64,000 nt of DNA from Paenibacillus cymbidii (GCF_004764705.1 NZ_SHLX01000008.1:124001-188000), one strand, 5' to 3'. Numbered from the stretch's first letter, positions 9,075-17,450 are shown. The notes: generated by a model from the letters alone, not told the origin. Numbers and translations are program-made.

Positions 9075-10148
9075 TTATCGACCTACGACTTTCTGGCCGG
9101 CAGTCAATCCTTTGACGATTTCGACCGCCGTCGACGTCGTTTGCCCGACTTCCACGTCCACTTCCCGTTTGGCGCCGCTGTCGTCGACGACCTGCACGTA
9201 ATTGCGTCCCGTAATGGTACGCAGCGCGGCAGGTGGAATCGTCAGCACGTTTTCCTTGCGCGAGACGATGACTGTGGCCGTCAGCGGCGTCCCCCGAGTC
9301 AAACCGGCAGGCATCGAATCGAGTTCAATCAGCACGTAATCGTTTGGCGAATCTTTCGGCCTGCCGTTGTTCGGATCGCCGTTGTTGTTATTGTCCTTCG
9401 GCACCGGCAGCTGCTTCACTTTGCCTTTCACCTGACCCGCCGTGTTGATATCGACGGCCGCTTCCATGCCGACGGCGATTTTTTTCACGTCGTCCGCCGG
9501 AATCGCCGCCGCCACCGTCAGCTTGCTTACGTCGGCAATCACCGCCACCGTGCTGTAGGCTTGCACGGCGTCGCCTTTTTTGGCGAGCACGCTGACGATC
9601 GTGCCGGCGAACGGCGCCGTCAGCTTCGCTTGCGCGATTTTGTCCTCCAGATCGGACACTTCCGTCCGCTTCAGTTCAAAATCGATGCGCGCTTGCTCGA
9701 TTTCTTCCGACGTTTTGTCGCCGGCGTCGCGCAGCAGTTGAATCATCGCCAGCTCGTCCTTGCGCGTTTGCAGCCTTTTCTGGGTGAGCTGGCTTTCCAG
9801 ATCGGTGACGTCCAGTTCGGCGAGCGTCTGGCTCGCCTGGACGGCGTCGCCGACTTGAACGGCCACGCTTTTGAGCCGTTTGCCTTCGAGCTTGAAGAAC
9901 AGCTCTTCCTCCTGCAGCGACATCATTTTGCCGTTGCCGCGCACTTTCGTTTCGAGCGTTTCGGTTTTCACTATGTACGTTGGTTTCTGGGACAGCTTCG
10001 GCGGATTGATCGTCGGCAGCGCCTCCTCCTCGCCTTCCTTCGGCAGCAGCGAGCAGCCGGAAGCGAGCAGCAGCGCGGCAACCACGGCAACCAGCGCCAC
10101 GCGCCGCCTAAGCGGAGACGAACTTGCCGTCCGCCATCTCGAAAACAT
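9075..10148 (-). CDS. Efflux periplasmic-adaptor-like lipoprotein (HlyD/YknX family)
   Basis: 357 aa from ATG 10148, with GGAGG 9 nt upstream inside the preceding ATPase gene (41-bp overlap); a TTG three codons earlier abuts that site and is less likely. The signal peptide carries a lipobox (LLLASGC). The middle shows the membrane-fusion pattern: a split lipoyl/barrel region (KSVAVQVGDAVQASQTLAEL and LTAPFAGTIVSVLAKKGDAV) around a coiled coil of about 60 residues, then a beta-barrel domain and a C-terminal domain (VLTIPPAALRTITGRNYVQV). Such adaptors join MacB-type permeases; the B. subtilis counterpart is YknX. Likely outward transport or resistance function. Confidence 0.9.
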   Translation of the reverse strand: MFSRWRTASSSPLRRRVALVAVVAALLLASGCSLLPKEGEEEALPTINPPKLSQKPTYIVKTETLETKVRGNGKMMSLQEEELFFKLEGKRLKSVAVQVGDAVQASQTLAELDVTDLESQLTQKRLQTRKDELAMIQLLRDAGDKTSEEIEQARIDFELKRTEVSDLEDKIAQAKLTAPFAGTIVSVLAKKGDAVQAYSTVAVIADVSKLTVAAAIPADDVKKIAVGMEAAVDINTAGQVKGKVKQLPVPKDNNNNGDPNNGRPKDSPNDYVLIELDSMPAGLTRGTPLTATVIVSRKENVLTIPPAALRTITGRNYVQVVDDSGAKREVDVEVGQTTSTAVEIVKGLTAGQKVVGR

Positions 10149-10839
10149 GATCGGCAACCTCCATTATCGTAGGATCGTGCGTAGTCATGCAGATCGTCAT
10201 TTGTTCGGTTTCCATCACGTGCCGGAACACCGTCATGATCTGCGCCCCCATCTGCGAGTCCAGCTCCGCTGTAGGTTCATCCGCCAGCAGCAGCGGCGGC
10301 CGGTGCGCAATCGCTTTGGCGATCGCCACGCGCTGCTGTTCGCCGCCGGACAGCTCGAACGGCCGGTGAAACATGCGCCGCCGGAGCCCGACCAGCTCCA
10401 GGCAAAACTCGGCGCGTTCCTTCCATGTCGCGCGCGGCGCGCCTGCCAGCCGCAGCGACAGCTCGACGTTTTCGTAAGCGGACAACAGCGGCAGCAGCGC
10501 AAACGATTGAAAAATGAAGCCGATCTCCTTGCGCCGCACCTCCGTCCGCTGCTCGTCGTTCCACTCGTGCAGCGGCTTGCCGCTGAAGACGATGCTGCCG
10601 CGGTCCGGCACGTCGAGTCCGCCGATCAGATTGAGCAGCGTCGTTTTGCCCGAGCCGGAACGGCCGCGCAGCATGACGAGCTGCTTGCGGCGAAGCGTCA
10701 GGTTGATGCCTTTCAGCACGTCGAGCCGGGCACCGTTCGCCACGAACGACCGTTCCACCCCTGTTACCGCCAGAATCGTATCGTCTTCGGCCGGTTTTCG
10801 CTCCCCCTCGTCGCCGGAAGGCGACTGGAAAATATCCAA
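10108..10839 (-). CDS. ABC transporter ATP-binding protein (MacB/YknY type)
   Basis: 243 aa, first gene of the operon, from TTG 10839 with GGGGTGGAG upstream. All ATPase motifs are present: Walker A GRSGSGKT, Q-loop FIFQSF, signature LSGGEQQR, Walker B LLLADEPTA, switch His TTHD. Its 3' end overlaps the adaptor gene by 41 bp. A second, different ATPase lies further down the same operon, so the permease may use two unlike ATP-binding subunits, or one of the two may serve another partner. An ECF-type promoter lies directly upstream. Confidence 0.9.
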   Translation of the reverse strand: MDIFQSPSGDEGERKPAEDDTILAVTGVERSFVANGARLDVLKGINLTLRRKQLVMLRGRSGSGKTTLLNLIGGLDVPDRGSIVFSGKPLHEWNDEQRTEVRRKEIGFIFQSFALLPLLSAYENVELSLRLAGAPRATWKERAEFCLELVGLRRRMFHRPFELSGGEQQRVAIAKAIAHRPPLLLADEPTAELDSQMGAQIMTVFRHVMETEQMTICMTTHDPTIMEVADHVFEMADGKFVSA

Positions 10840-10861
10840 CTATCTCCACCCCCTACTCTCG

Positions 10862-10890
10862 TAGACGAGCCAACCTTCCAAAAGGTTACA
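10862..10890 (-). promoter_or_regulatory. ECF sigma-type promoter for the ABC/SBP operon, with internal palindrome
   Basis: On the minus strand: TGTAAC (10890-10885), 17-nt spacer, CGTCTA (10867-10862). This closely fits the sigma-W/X/M class of extracytoplasmic-function promoters (AAC and CGTC cores). It would start transcription about 15-20 nt before the TTG start. The spacer and -35 contain a perfect inverted repeat, AACCTT-TTGG-AAGGTT, which could bind a regulator. B. subtilis yknWXYZ, the closest known relative of this operon, is under sigma-W, which fits. Confidence 0.7.
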
Positions 10891-11144
10891 TGAAACGGAC
10901 ATCTTTTTAGGTCATTTCTTCCCGAATGGTTGTCGTCAGCATGCCTTCACCGCATGACTAGTCGGATGAAATCAGCGCGAGCACTTGTTGCCTTCATACA
11001 AAATAATTAAACATGATAAATATTAATGTGGATAAGAAAAGCTTCTATCGAAGCACTTCGAAGAAGTTGACCCGGCTTTAGCGGTAACTTTTCATGCCGA
11101 ATCAGGAAGTTCCGCTCCGAAGCTTATACTTTCTGATTCTGTAA

Positions 11145-11181
11145 GAAAACCGTCAGGGAAAATCACCCTGACGGTCCTTTT
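11145..11181. terminator. Bidirectional rho-independent terminator
   Basis: Perfect 10-bp stem ACCGTCAGGG / CCCTGACGGT around a 7-nt loop, with T-rich tracts on both sides (TCCTTTT on plus, TTTTCTT on minus). It insulates the ABC operon from minus-strand transcription coming from the deacetylase gene. Confidence 0.8.
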
Positions 11182-11405
11182 GAGTTTGGATTCTGAAAGC
11201 GGCTGCTTTTTTTGCCCCGCGGCCATTGGGGCAAGCGCAATGCCGCGCTTTCAATCTGGCTTGGCCGGCAACTGCCAAGTCTCCAGCGGGGCCGGGGCCG
11301 GGGCCGATGCAAGGGAAGGCCTGCCTTGTGAGAGAGGATCGCCTATCATGGAACAGACACTTTGCTTCAACCGCGCCATTCCCGCATCTGCCAACTCCCC
11401 CTTGC

Positions 11406-11599
11406 AAAATAGGCCCTATTTTCTTGCCTTTTTCGCCAAAAACGGGCCGCCCCTACGAAATAGCAAGTGATTTCACTGGCTATTTCGCCTAAAGTGCCTA
11501 TTTGAAGGCGGCCTGGGGCAAATAACCAGTGTTTTCACTGGCTATTTCCGACTCGCCACCCCAAATTGGGCAAACAAGCCATTTTTCATGGGCTATTTT
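11406..11599 (+). repeat. Four-hairpin interspersed repeat, copy 1
   Basis: 194 bp containing four imperfect palindromes in fixed order: a GGCC...TTGCC outer hairpin, two CAGTG...CACTG inner hairpins (about 11458-11486 and 11519-11548) and a GCCATTTTTCATGGGC outer hairpin. Spacers of 25-40 bp are partly conserved too (for example AAAAACGGGCCG). Inverted copy 4 matches it along its whole length and on beyond the right end to about 11700. Confidence 0.8.
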
Positions 11600-11700
11600 G
11601 GTTGCCGAGCAATCAATCGGGCCACACAGGGGGCGGCTCGCCAGGATAGGCTTCTTGCAGCAGCGCGCGCGTACGCTCGTTCACGAAGGAGCGGAGCGGA
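11600..11700 (+). repeat. Right-hand extension of repeat copy 1, shared with copy 4
   Basis: The sequence from GGTTGCCGAGCAATC through GGGCCAC, AGGGGGCGGCTCG and CGCTCGTT to about 11700 is closely matched by the complement of about 46965-47055. It ends about 25 bp short of the deacetylase stop codon. Copies 2 and 3 lack most of it, so the full element is about 300 bp and the hairpin part can occur alone. Confidence 0.65.
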
Positions 11701-11725
11701 TGAGGCGTGAAGCTTGGAATAAACG

Positions 11726-12523
11726 CTACAACGTCACCGTCGCCCCGCCGCCGATTTGCACCGGTTCGCCGTCCGCGCTGATCCACACCGGGATCGCCGA
11801 AGGATTGTGCACGATCCGGCCGTCGGCCGAAGTTTGCAGCCGGCGAAGAGCCTGCAAATAACGCACGATGTCGCGGTTCGTCGCGAACCAGACATCCGTG
11901 CGGCCGCCGGCAGCGGCGCAAAACTGTTCGATCAGCTGCCAGTTGTTGTTCCGCTCGAATTCGTAGCTGTGTCCCCACACATACATGAGCAGCATGTTGT
12001 CGCGATGCCAGGCCGACAGAAACTTGTCGAACGTCTCCATAAGCTGGTTATCGTGATGGCAGGTCGGGTTCCAGCGCAGCAAATCGTGCGGAATGCCGAA
12101 GTTGCCGGTCGACACAACGGTACGTCCGTAGTCAAAGCCAAGCTGGGCAAGCGCGCCCGCCACTGTATCATTCACCGAGCCGTACGGGTACGACATCCCT
12201 TTGACCGGATAACCGGCCAGTTCCTCCAGCCGTTTGCGGTCCTCCCACATCTCGCCCGCAATCCGGTCGAACGGCACCTGCGTCAGGTGCGGATGCGTCA
12301 CGCTGTGCGCCGACACTTCATGACCGTCGTACAGCGTTTTCACTTCCGCGGCAGTGACGAATCCGGGCTGGTCCAGCTTGCCCGAAATCAAATGAAACGT
12401 CCCGCGAATGCCGTGTCGGTTGAAAATGTCGACCAGTCTGCGGTCATAATCGATGCCGTCGTCGTAACTCATCGTCAGCGCGCGCTGCACGCCTCCCGGA
12501 TAGCGATCCAGGCATAGTTTCAT
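11726..12523 (-). CDS. Polysaccharide deacetylase (NodB-like) family protein
   Basis: 265 aa from ATG 12523 with GAGGAGG upstream. The NodB motifs are present: MT1 as TMSYDDG (metal-binding Asp pair) and MT2 as SAHSVTHPHL (H-x3-H metal ligands), followed by YPYGSVND resembling MT3. No signal peptide or membrane segment is seen, so the enzyme appears cytoplasmic, unlike cell-wall deacetylases such as PgdA; short C-terminal beta segment after residue 215. Substrate unknown: small acetylated sugars or oligosaccharides are likely. It stands alone, followed by the repeat-rich intergenic region. Confidence 0.85.
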   Translation of the reverse strand: MKLCLDRYPGGVQRALTMSYDDGIDYDRRLVDIFNRHGIRGTFHLISGKLDQPGFVTAAEVKTLYDGHEVSAHSVTHPHLTQVPFDRIAGEMWEDRKRLEELAGYPVKGMSYPYGSVNDTVAGALAQLGFDYGRTVVSTGNFGIPHDLLRWNPTCHHDNQLMETFDKFLSAWHRDNMLLMYVWGHSYEFERNNNWQLIEQFCAAAGGRTDVWFATNRDIVRYLQALRRLQTSADGRIVHNPSAIPVWISADGEPVQIGGGATVTL

Positions 12524-12638
12524 CGGAAGTTCCTCCTCTTCGTCGTCGTGCCCTGGTCAAGACAGACGAAACGGGCACAAATGACGGCTGCCCGACACTT
12601 CTGCCCGTTTCCATTTTCCGTTCGCCGAAGACCGGCGA

Positions 12639-13073
12639 CTATTCGTCCCACACTTCAACTTTCTCCATTTTGTCGCCCGCTTTAACCGCGTCGACATGCT
12701 CCATGCCGCTCGTTACTTTGCCGAATACGGTGTGTACGCCGTTCAAATGCGGCTGCGGCTCGTACACGACAAAAAACTGCGAGCTGCCGGTATCTTTGCC
12801 GGCATGGGCCATCGACAGCACGCCGCGCTCGTGTCTAGTCGTGTTCGTTGCGGTTTCGCATTTGATCGTTTTGCCGCTGCCGCCGGTGCCGTTGCCGCGC
12901 GGGCAACCGCCCTGGGCGACGAAACCTTTGATGACGCGGTGGAACGTCAATCCGTTATAAAAGCCGCTGTTCGCCAGCTCCTCGAAGTTGGCTACTGTAT
13001 TCGGCGCCTCTTCCGATAAAAAGTCGATTTCCACTACGTTGCCGTTTGCCAGGGTAATGCGTCCTTTTTTCAT
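12639..13073 (-). CDS. ppiB: Peptidyl-prolyl cis-trans isomerase, cyclophilin type
   Basis: 144 aa, cytoplasmic, single cyclophilin domain. The catalytic Arg is in [13 protein letters not shown], with the active-site residues GSSQFFV and the [11 protein letters not shown] segment (His) also present. Length and motifs match Bacillus PpiB. ATG 13073 has AAGGAG 11 nt upstream. It follows lysA by 30 bp and is probably co-transcribed; it assists protein folding. Confidence 0.95.
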   Translation of the reverse strand: MKKGRITLANGNVVEIDFLSEEAPNTVANFEELANSGFYNGLTFHRVIKGFVAQGGCPRGNGTGGSGKTIKCETATNTTRHERGVLSMAHAGKDTGSSQFFVVYEPQPHLNGVHTVFGKVTSGMEHVDAVKAGDKMEKVEVWDE

Positions 13074-13103
13074 CGTTGCAATCGCTCCTTGGTTATAAAT
13101 TGA

Positions 13104-14441
13104 CTAAGCTTCCGCATTGGCCGGTTGTTTGGCCAGACGTGCCGGAATGACATCGTTGCGCAAAATGTCATCCAGCGATTCGCGGTTGACCGCCACATCC
13201 GCCTGCCCGTCCTTGACGAATACGACGGCCGGACGGCGGATGCGGTTGTAATTGCTTGCCATGGCATAATTATAGGCGCCCGTGCACGCAACGGCAAGCA
13301 GATCTCCCGCGTTCACCTTCGGCAGCGAAGCGTCCCAGATCAGCATGTCGCCGCTTTCGCAGCATTTGCCGGCGATCGACACGACTTCCTCGCCCTTGTC
13401 GTTCGCCCGGTTCGCCAGCAATGCCTCGTAGCGCGATTCGTACAACGCCGGCCGCGGATTGTCCGTCATGCCGCCGTCGACCGCCACATATTTGCGCACG
13501 CCGGGAATGTCCTTGGTCGAACCGATCGTATACAGCGTCGTGCCGGCGTCGCCGACGATGCTGCGGCCCGGCTCGATCCAAATGTCCGGCAGCGGATAAC
13601 CGCTGTCGGCGAATCCTTCGCGCACGCTGGCGGCAATGGCGCCGACGTATTCGGCCGCAGGCAGCGGCGTGTCGCCGTCGACGTAACGAATGCCGAAGCC
13701 GCCGCCGAGGTTAATCACCGCAAACGTGGCGCCAAGCTTCGCGCGTACGTCCAGCGCAAAGGCGACCACCTTCGCGGCGGCAAGCCGGAAGCCCGGCAGC
13801 TCGAAAATTTGCGAGCCGATGTGCGAGTGGACGCCGAGCAGCCGCAGCCGCGGCAAGCCGAGCGTCGTTTCGACGGCGCGGAACGCGGCGCCGCTCTTCA
13901 AGTCGAAGCCGAACTTCGAATCTTCCTGACCGGTCGTAATATATTCATGCGTATGGGCGTGTACGCCAGGCGTAATGCGCAGCAGCACCTGCACCGTGCG
14001 GCCCTTCTCCGCGGCGATGGCATTCAGCAGCGCCAGCTCGGTGAAATTGTCGGCGACGAAGCAGCCGATACCGGCGTCGATCGCCATCTCGATTTCGGAC
14101 GGCGTCTTGTTGTTGCCGTGGAAATGGATGCGGTCGGCCGGGAAACCGGCCTGCAGCGCGGTGTAAAGCTCGCCTTCGGAAACGACGTCGAGCGACAAGC
14201 CTTCGTCTTCGACGATGCGGCACATCGCTTTGACGCAAAACGCTTTGCTGGCGTAAGCAACCTGAAAGCCGAGGCCGCTCTCGCGGAAGGCGCCGACAAA
14301 TTCGCGGCAGCGCTGGCGAATAAGCGCCTCGTCCATAACGTACAGCGGCGTGCCGAAGGTCGCCGCCAGCTCCGTGGCGTCGCAGCCGCCGATTTGCAAA
14401 TGTCCGCGATCGTTGATCGCACTGGTGCCGTGTAAATGCAA
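13104..14441 (-). CDS. lysA: Diaminopimelate decarboxylase
   Basis: 445 aa from TTG 14441 with GGGGAGAG upstream. It converts meso-diaminopimelate to L-lysine, the last step of lysine synthesis. PLP-binding Lys in VAYASKAF; HSHIGSQI and GGGFGIRY phosphate-binding motifs; ECGD-like active-site Cys in CCESGDML; the C-terminal GAYNYAMASNYN segment is typical of the family. It lies downstream of spoVAF as in B. subtilis, a classical synteny between sporulation and lysine genes. Confidence 0.97.
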   Translation of the reverse strand: MHLHGTSAINDRGHLQIGGCDATELAATFGTPLYVMDEALIRQRCREFVGAFRESGLGFQVAYASKAFCVKAMCRIVEDEGLSLDVVSEGELYTALQAGFPADRIHFHGNNKTPSEIEMAIDAGIGCFVADNFTELALLNAIAAEKGRTVQVLLRITPGVHAHTHEYITTGQEDSKFGFDLKSGAAFRAVETTLGLPRLRLLGVHSHIGSQIFELPGFRLAAAKVVAFALDVRAKLGATFAVINLGGGFGIRYVDGDTPLPAAEYVGAIAASVREGFADSGYPLPDIWIEPGRSIVGDAGTTLYTIGSTKDIPGVRKYVAVDGGMTDNPRPALYESRYEALLANRANDKGEEVVSIAGKCCESGDMLIWDASLPKVNAGDLLAVACTGAYNYAMASNYNRIRRPAVVFVKDGQADVAVNRESLDDILRNDVIPARLAKQPANAEA

Positions 14442-14552
14442 AGCAATCTCTCCCCATTTGTCGAACGTCTTTTATTAACTAAAGTACCATATCGACAAGC
14501 CGATGACAACAGAAGCGGACGCCCGGCATGCGGACAGCCGCTCCGGCAGACA

Positions 14553-16295
14553 TCAGGCGGGTTGGCGCGTTTTGTCTTTCGGCTTCGTCAGCGAAAGCCG
14601 GGTTTTGGCGGTCGGGAACGGCTTGCGCACGATGATCGCAAGCAGCGCTTTGCCGTTGAACGGAATGAACGGCCATAAATAAGGCGAATTGTATGAACGC
14701 GTGAAAGCAAGCACAAGCACCCATACGGTGATGCCGCCGATAAAGCCGGTGACGTCGAACAGCGCAGTCGACAGCAGCAGCAGGAGGCGTACGATGCGAT
14801 TGGCCAGACCGAGCTCGTAGCTGGGCGTAGCGAACATGCCGATCGCCGCGACGGCCAAATACAGGATGACTTCGTTGACGAACAGCCCGGTTTTGACCGC
14901 AATGTCGCCGACCAGGATCGCCGCCACCAGGCCCATCGCCGTCGCCAGAGGCGTCGGAGTATGCACGGCCGCCATCCGCATCAGGTCGATGCCGATTTCG
15001 GCGAACAGAAACTGCAGCAGCAGCGGCAGATGGCCCGGCTGCTGCGGGCCGATCCATTCCAGCGTCGGCGGTTTCAGCTCCGGATGTACGACCATCAAGT
15101 ACCACAGCGGCAGCAGGAAAATCGAAGCGATCATGCCGATGAACCGCACCCAGCGCAAATATGTGCCAACCGTCGGCGTCTGCCGGTACTCTTCCGCATG
15201 CTGGATCAGCGTAAACACTGTCGTCGGCATAATCATCACGCTCGGCGACGTGTCGACGAATACGACGACATAGCCTTCGAGCAGATGCGCGGCGATGACG
15301 TCGGGCCGCTCCGAATACCGCACGTGCGGATACGGGTTCCAGTTTTTGCGGACGATCGCTTCCTCCAGCTGCTTGTCGGCCAGCGGCAGGCCGTCGGCAT
15401 CGACGCCCTTGATTTTGTCGCGGAGCGACTCGACCAGGTTCTGATCGGCAATGTCGTTGATGTAGCCGATGCACACATCGGTTTTGGTCCTTGCGCCGAT
15501 TTGCAGGATCTCCAGCTTCAGCCGCGGATCGCGCAGCCGCCTGCGCACCAGCGACACGTTCGTCAGCAGCGTTTCGGTAAAGCCGTCGCGCGCGCCGCGC
15601 ACGACCCGCTCCAGCGCCGGCTCCTCGATCGAGCGCACCGGGAAGCTTTTGGAATCGATTACGAGGGCGCCGGTTTGCTGCTCGACGAACAGTGCCGCCG
15701 AACCGGACAGCACCTTGAGCACGATGTCGTCCAGCTTCTCCGATTCTTCGACCTGGATGTGCGGGATGAGATGATCCATCAGCCGCTCCAGCGGGTGGTC
15801 GGCGATTTCGCCGATCGTCGCGTACGTCAGCCGGGTCAGGATATCGGTCAGCACCGTATCCTTGGCGAAGCCGTTGACATACAGCAAACCGGTATGTACC
15901 GTACCGAACACCATTTCGCGAAACACGATATCGAAACTTTTGCTCAGGCCGACTTTCTCCTCCAGCACTCGTTTCAACTCCGCAAATGTCGGCGGCACGG
16001 CCGCCGCCTCCATGAACCGCTTCTCCTCGTCGGTCAGCACCTCCTGATCGTTCGGCTTTTCCCGCTGCGCCATTTTTTTGTCCGCCGCCGTTGGAGCCGC
16101 CATGCCCGCAGCCGCGTCGCCTCCCGCATGCGCTCCGGCGTCGTCGCCGTTCTGCCGAACCCGAGCTTGCTCTTCCTGCGTGCGCCATTCCCCGTTTTCC
16201 GGCTCGTACGCGCCGCCGTTTGCCACTGCCTCGTGGGGCGGACCGGGTTCATGCCCTTGTTCCTGTCCTTGCCCTTGTTCGTGCGTGTCTGCCAA
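14553..16295 (-). CDS. spoVAF: GerA-family spore germination protein SpoVAF
   Basis: 580 aa from TTG 16295 with AGGAGG 8 nt upstream. The first 85 residues are hydrophilic and rich in Gln/Gly/His/Glu (EQGQGQEQGHEPGPPHE), then the GerA-type soluble domain (residues about 90-340, including GYINDIADQNLVESLRDKI and the SPSVMIMPTTVFTLIQHAEEY region) and four to five membrane helices (about 345-545). In the spore inner membrane SpoVAF modulates germinant-receptor signalling and DPA release. It follows spoVAB directly; spoVAC, spoVAD and spoVAE, which lie between them in B. subtilis, are absent here. Confidence 0.88.
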   Translation of the reverse strand: MADTHEQGQGQEQGHEPGPPHEAVANGGAYEPENGEWRTQEEQARVRQNGDDAGAHAGGDAAAGMAAPTAADKKMAQREKPNDQEVLTDEEKRFMEAAAVPPTFAELKRVLEEKVGLSKSFDIVFREMVFGTVHTGLLYVNGFAKDTVLTDILTRLTYATIGEIADHPLERLMDHLIPHIQVEESEKLDDIVLKVLSGSAALFVEQQTGALVIDSKSFPVRSIEEPALERVVRGARDGFTETLLTNVSLVRRRLRDPRLKLEILQIGARTKTDVCIGYINDIADQNLVESLRDKIKGVDADGLPLADKQLEEAIVRKNWNPYPHVRYSERPDVIAAHLLEGYVVVFVDTSPSVMIMPTTVFTLIQHAEEYRQTPTVGTYLRWVRFIGMIASIFLLPLWYLMVVHPELKPPTLEWIGPQQPGHLPLLLQFLFAEIGIDLMRMAAVHTPTPLATAMGLVAAILVGDIAVKTGLFVNEVILYLAVAAIGMFATPSYELGLANRIVRLLLLLSTALFDVTGFIGGITVWVLVLAFTRSYNSPYLWPFIPFNGKALLAIIVRKPFPTAKTRLSLTKPKDKTRQPA

Positions 16296-16329
16296 CCGAA
16301 ACCCCTCCTTGCACATGATCGCGCAACTT

Positions 16330-16746
16330 CTAATAAACGAGCCACTCGAACAGCGAACCCGCCACTTTGCCAAAAATCATCGCCATCAGCAGCAGCCAAA
16401 TATGGCGGCGCATGCCGATGCGACCGGCCAAAATCGGCAGCACATTGATCACTTCGGTGAGCGCCGCCGCCAGCATGCCGACGAAGCAGCCCGCGAACAA
16501 GCCGACAATCGCCGCGGACAGCGGGGAAAGCGAGCCGCGGGCATCGAACAAGTCGGCGGCGCTGCCGGCCAGCGAACCGAGGATAACAGCCGCTTCGTAC
16601 TGCCGCAGCTTGCCGTAGGAGCGCGACAGCTGCGCCAGCCGGGGAATAATGTCGAGGACGATCAGGAAGGCGACCATGCCGCTGCCGACCGCGATTCCTC
16701 CCGCCAGGCCGATGAACAGCTGCACCGCCGCATAAGCGGCATTCAT
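16330..16746 (-). CDS. spoVAB: Stage V sporulation protein AB
   Basis: 138 aa, almost entirely hydrophobic with four predicted membrane helices (about 7-30, 48-66, 73-100, 112-132); contains GLAGGIAVGSGMVAFL typical of SpoVAB. Its ATG overlaps the spoVAA stop as ATGA, with GGAGGC upstream inside spoVAA. Part of the spore inner-membrane SpoVA channel complex that moves dipicolinic acid; expected to be expressed in the forespore. Confidence 0.9.
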   Translation of the reverse strand: MNAAYAAVQLFIGLAGGIAVGSGMVAFLIVLDIIPRLAQLSRSYGKLRQYEAAVILGSLAGSAADLFDARGSLSPLSAAIVGLFAGCFVGMLAAALTEVINVLPILAGRIGMRRHIWLLLMAMIFGKVAGSLFEWLVY

Positions 16747-17450
16747 GCGCGGCCGCCTCCCCCATCTCCGCCCGGGTCGTCCTGAAGCGGCCGGTTCGCC
16801 GCTAATTCGCCAGACGCAACTTTAAGACGCTGCTTGCCATATTCTTCCGTCACGACATACCGATGGATGCTCTCCTGATACATGAACATTTCCACCTCAA
16901 GCGGGCTCGGCTCGTCATTAAACCGCTTGCGGAACATATGGTTGAAAAACAGCGCCATGCCAAGCCCGATGCCGAGCGAATACGGAATTTGCAGCAACAG
17001 CGGATGTTCGCTCGTTCTGCCGGTCAACAGCTCGTAGATGCGGCGATGCACGGCCAGCATGCTGACGTCGGCATGGAAGTTCATGATCGCCAGGCCCGAG
17101 CCGATAAACAGCAGCAGCCAGACGAGAGCGACGAGCACCGGATGCGCCTTGCGTTCGTCCGTCCAAATGTCGACCAGCACGTGCGGATCGCCGAAATGTT
17201 CGATCTGGATGGCCGGAACGGCTTGACGCACGGCGGCGACAATCGTCATGATGTCGATCAGCAGCAGCGTGCCGTCCGGTTTGCCCGGCGTGCAGAGCGG
17301 AAGCGCGGACAGCTGCGGCAGCAGCTCGGGTTCGGTAAGCAATTGGGCGACGTCGCGCAGCCGAATCGTTTCGCCCGCCTTCGCCCGAAACCGCTTGTGC
17401 AGGCGAATGTACAGCACAGGCGCTTCATTGCCTGCGGCTTGCCGATCCAT
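16743..17450 (-). CDS. spoVAA: Stage V sporulation protein AA
   Basis: 235 aa from ATG 17450, chosen for AAGGAGGT 7 nt upstream; the frame is open further upstream but without a ribosome site. An N-terminal soluble domain (YIRLHKRFRAKAGETIRLRD) is followed by two membrane helices (about 117-137 and 170-190) and a C-terminal tail with HRYVVTEEYGKQRLK. Length and layout match SpoVAA. It is translationally coupled to spoVAB. The 138-bp gap to sigF contains a probable terminator, so the spoVA genes may have their own promoter. Confidence 0.9.
   Translation of the reverse strand: MDRQAAGNEAPVLYIRLHKRFRAKAGETIRLRDVAQLLTEPELLPQLSALPLCTPGKPDGTLLLIDIMTIVAAVRQAVPAIQIEHFGDPHVLVDIWTDERKAHPVLVALVWLLLFIGSGLAIMNFHADVSMLAVHRRIYELLTGRTSEHPLLLQIPYSLGIGLGMALFFNHMFRKRFNDEPSPLEVEMFMYQESIHRYVVTEEYGKQRLKVASGELAANRPLQDDPGGDGGGGRA

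Larger units (their letters stand above)
10891..11725. other. Intergenic region of about 835 bp between the ABC operon and the polysaccharide deacetylase gene
   Basis: No credible gene. From right to left it holds the end of an extended repeat element (11600-11700), a four-hairpin repeat (11406-11599), a short triple GGGGCC run near 11290, a bidirectional terminator (11145-11181), an imperfect inverted repeat with 11-bp arms (about 11100-11138, AATCAGGAAGT...ACTTTCTGATT) and an AT-richer stretch (10995-11040) upstream of the ECF promoter. Confidence 0.7.

Noticed and set aside
11406..11599. Repeated palindromes as a CRISPR array
   Set aside because: Only four palindromes per site, of unequal sequence, with spacers that are themselves conserved between sites, and no cas genes in the window.
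11529..11861. Small frames beginning MFSLAIS or similar near 11.5, 23.4, 29.1, 46.6 and 47.2 kb as a protein family
   Set aside because: The similarity comes from reading through the same hairpin repeat; no ribosome sites, differing downstream frames, and overlap with real genes.
14442..14552. Lysine riboswitch upstream of lysA
   Set aside because: Only 110 bp separate lysA from spoVAF, too short for the L-box aptamer, and no matching pattern was seen.
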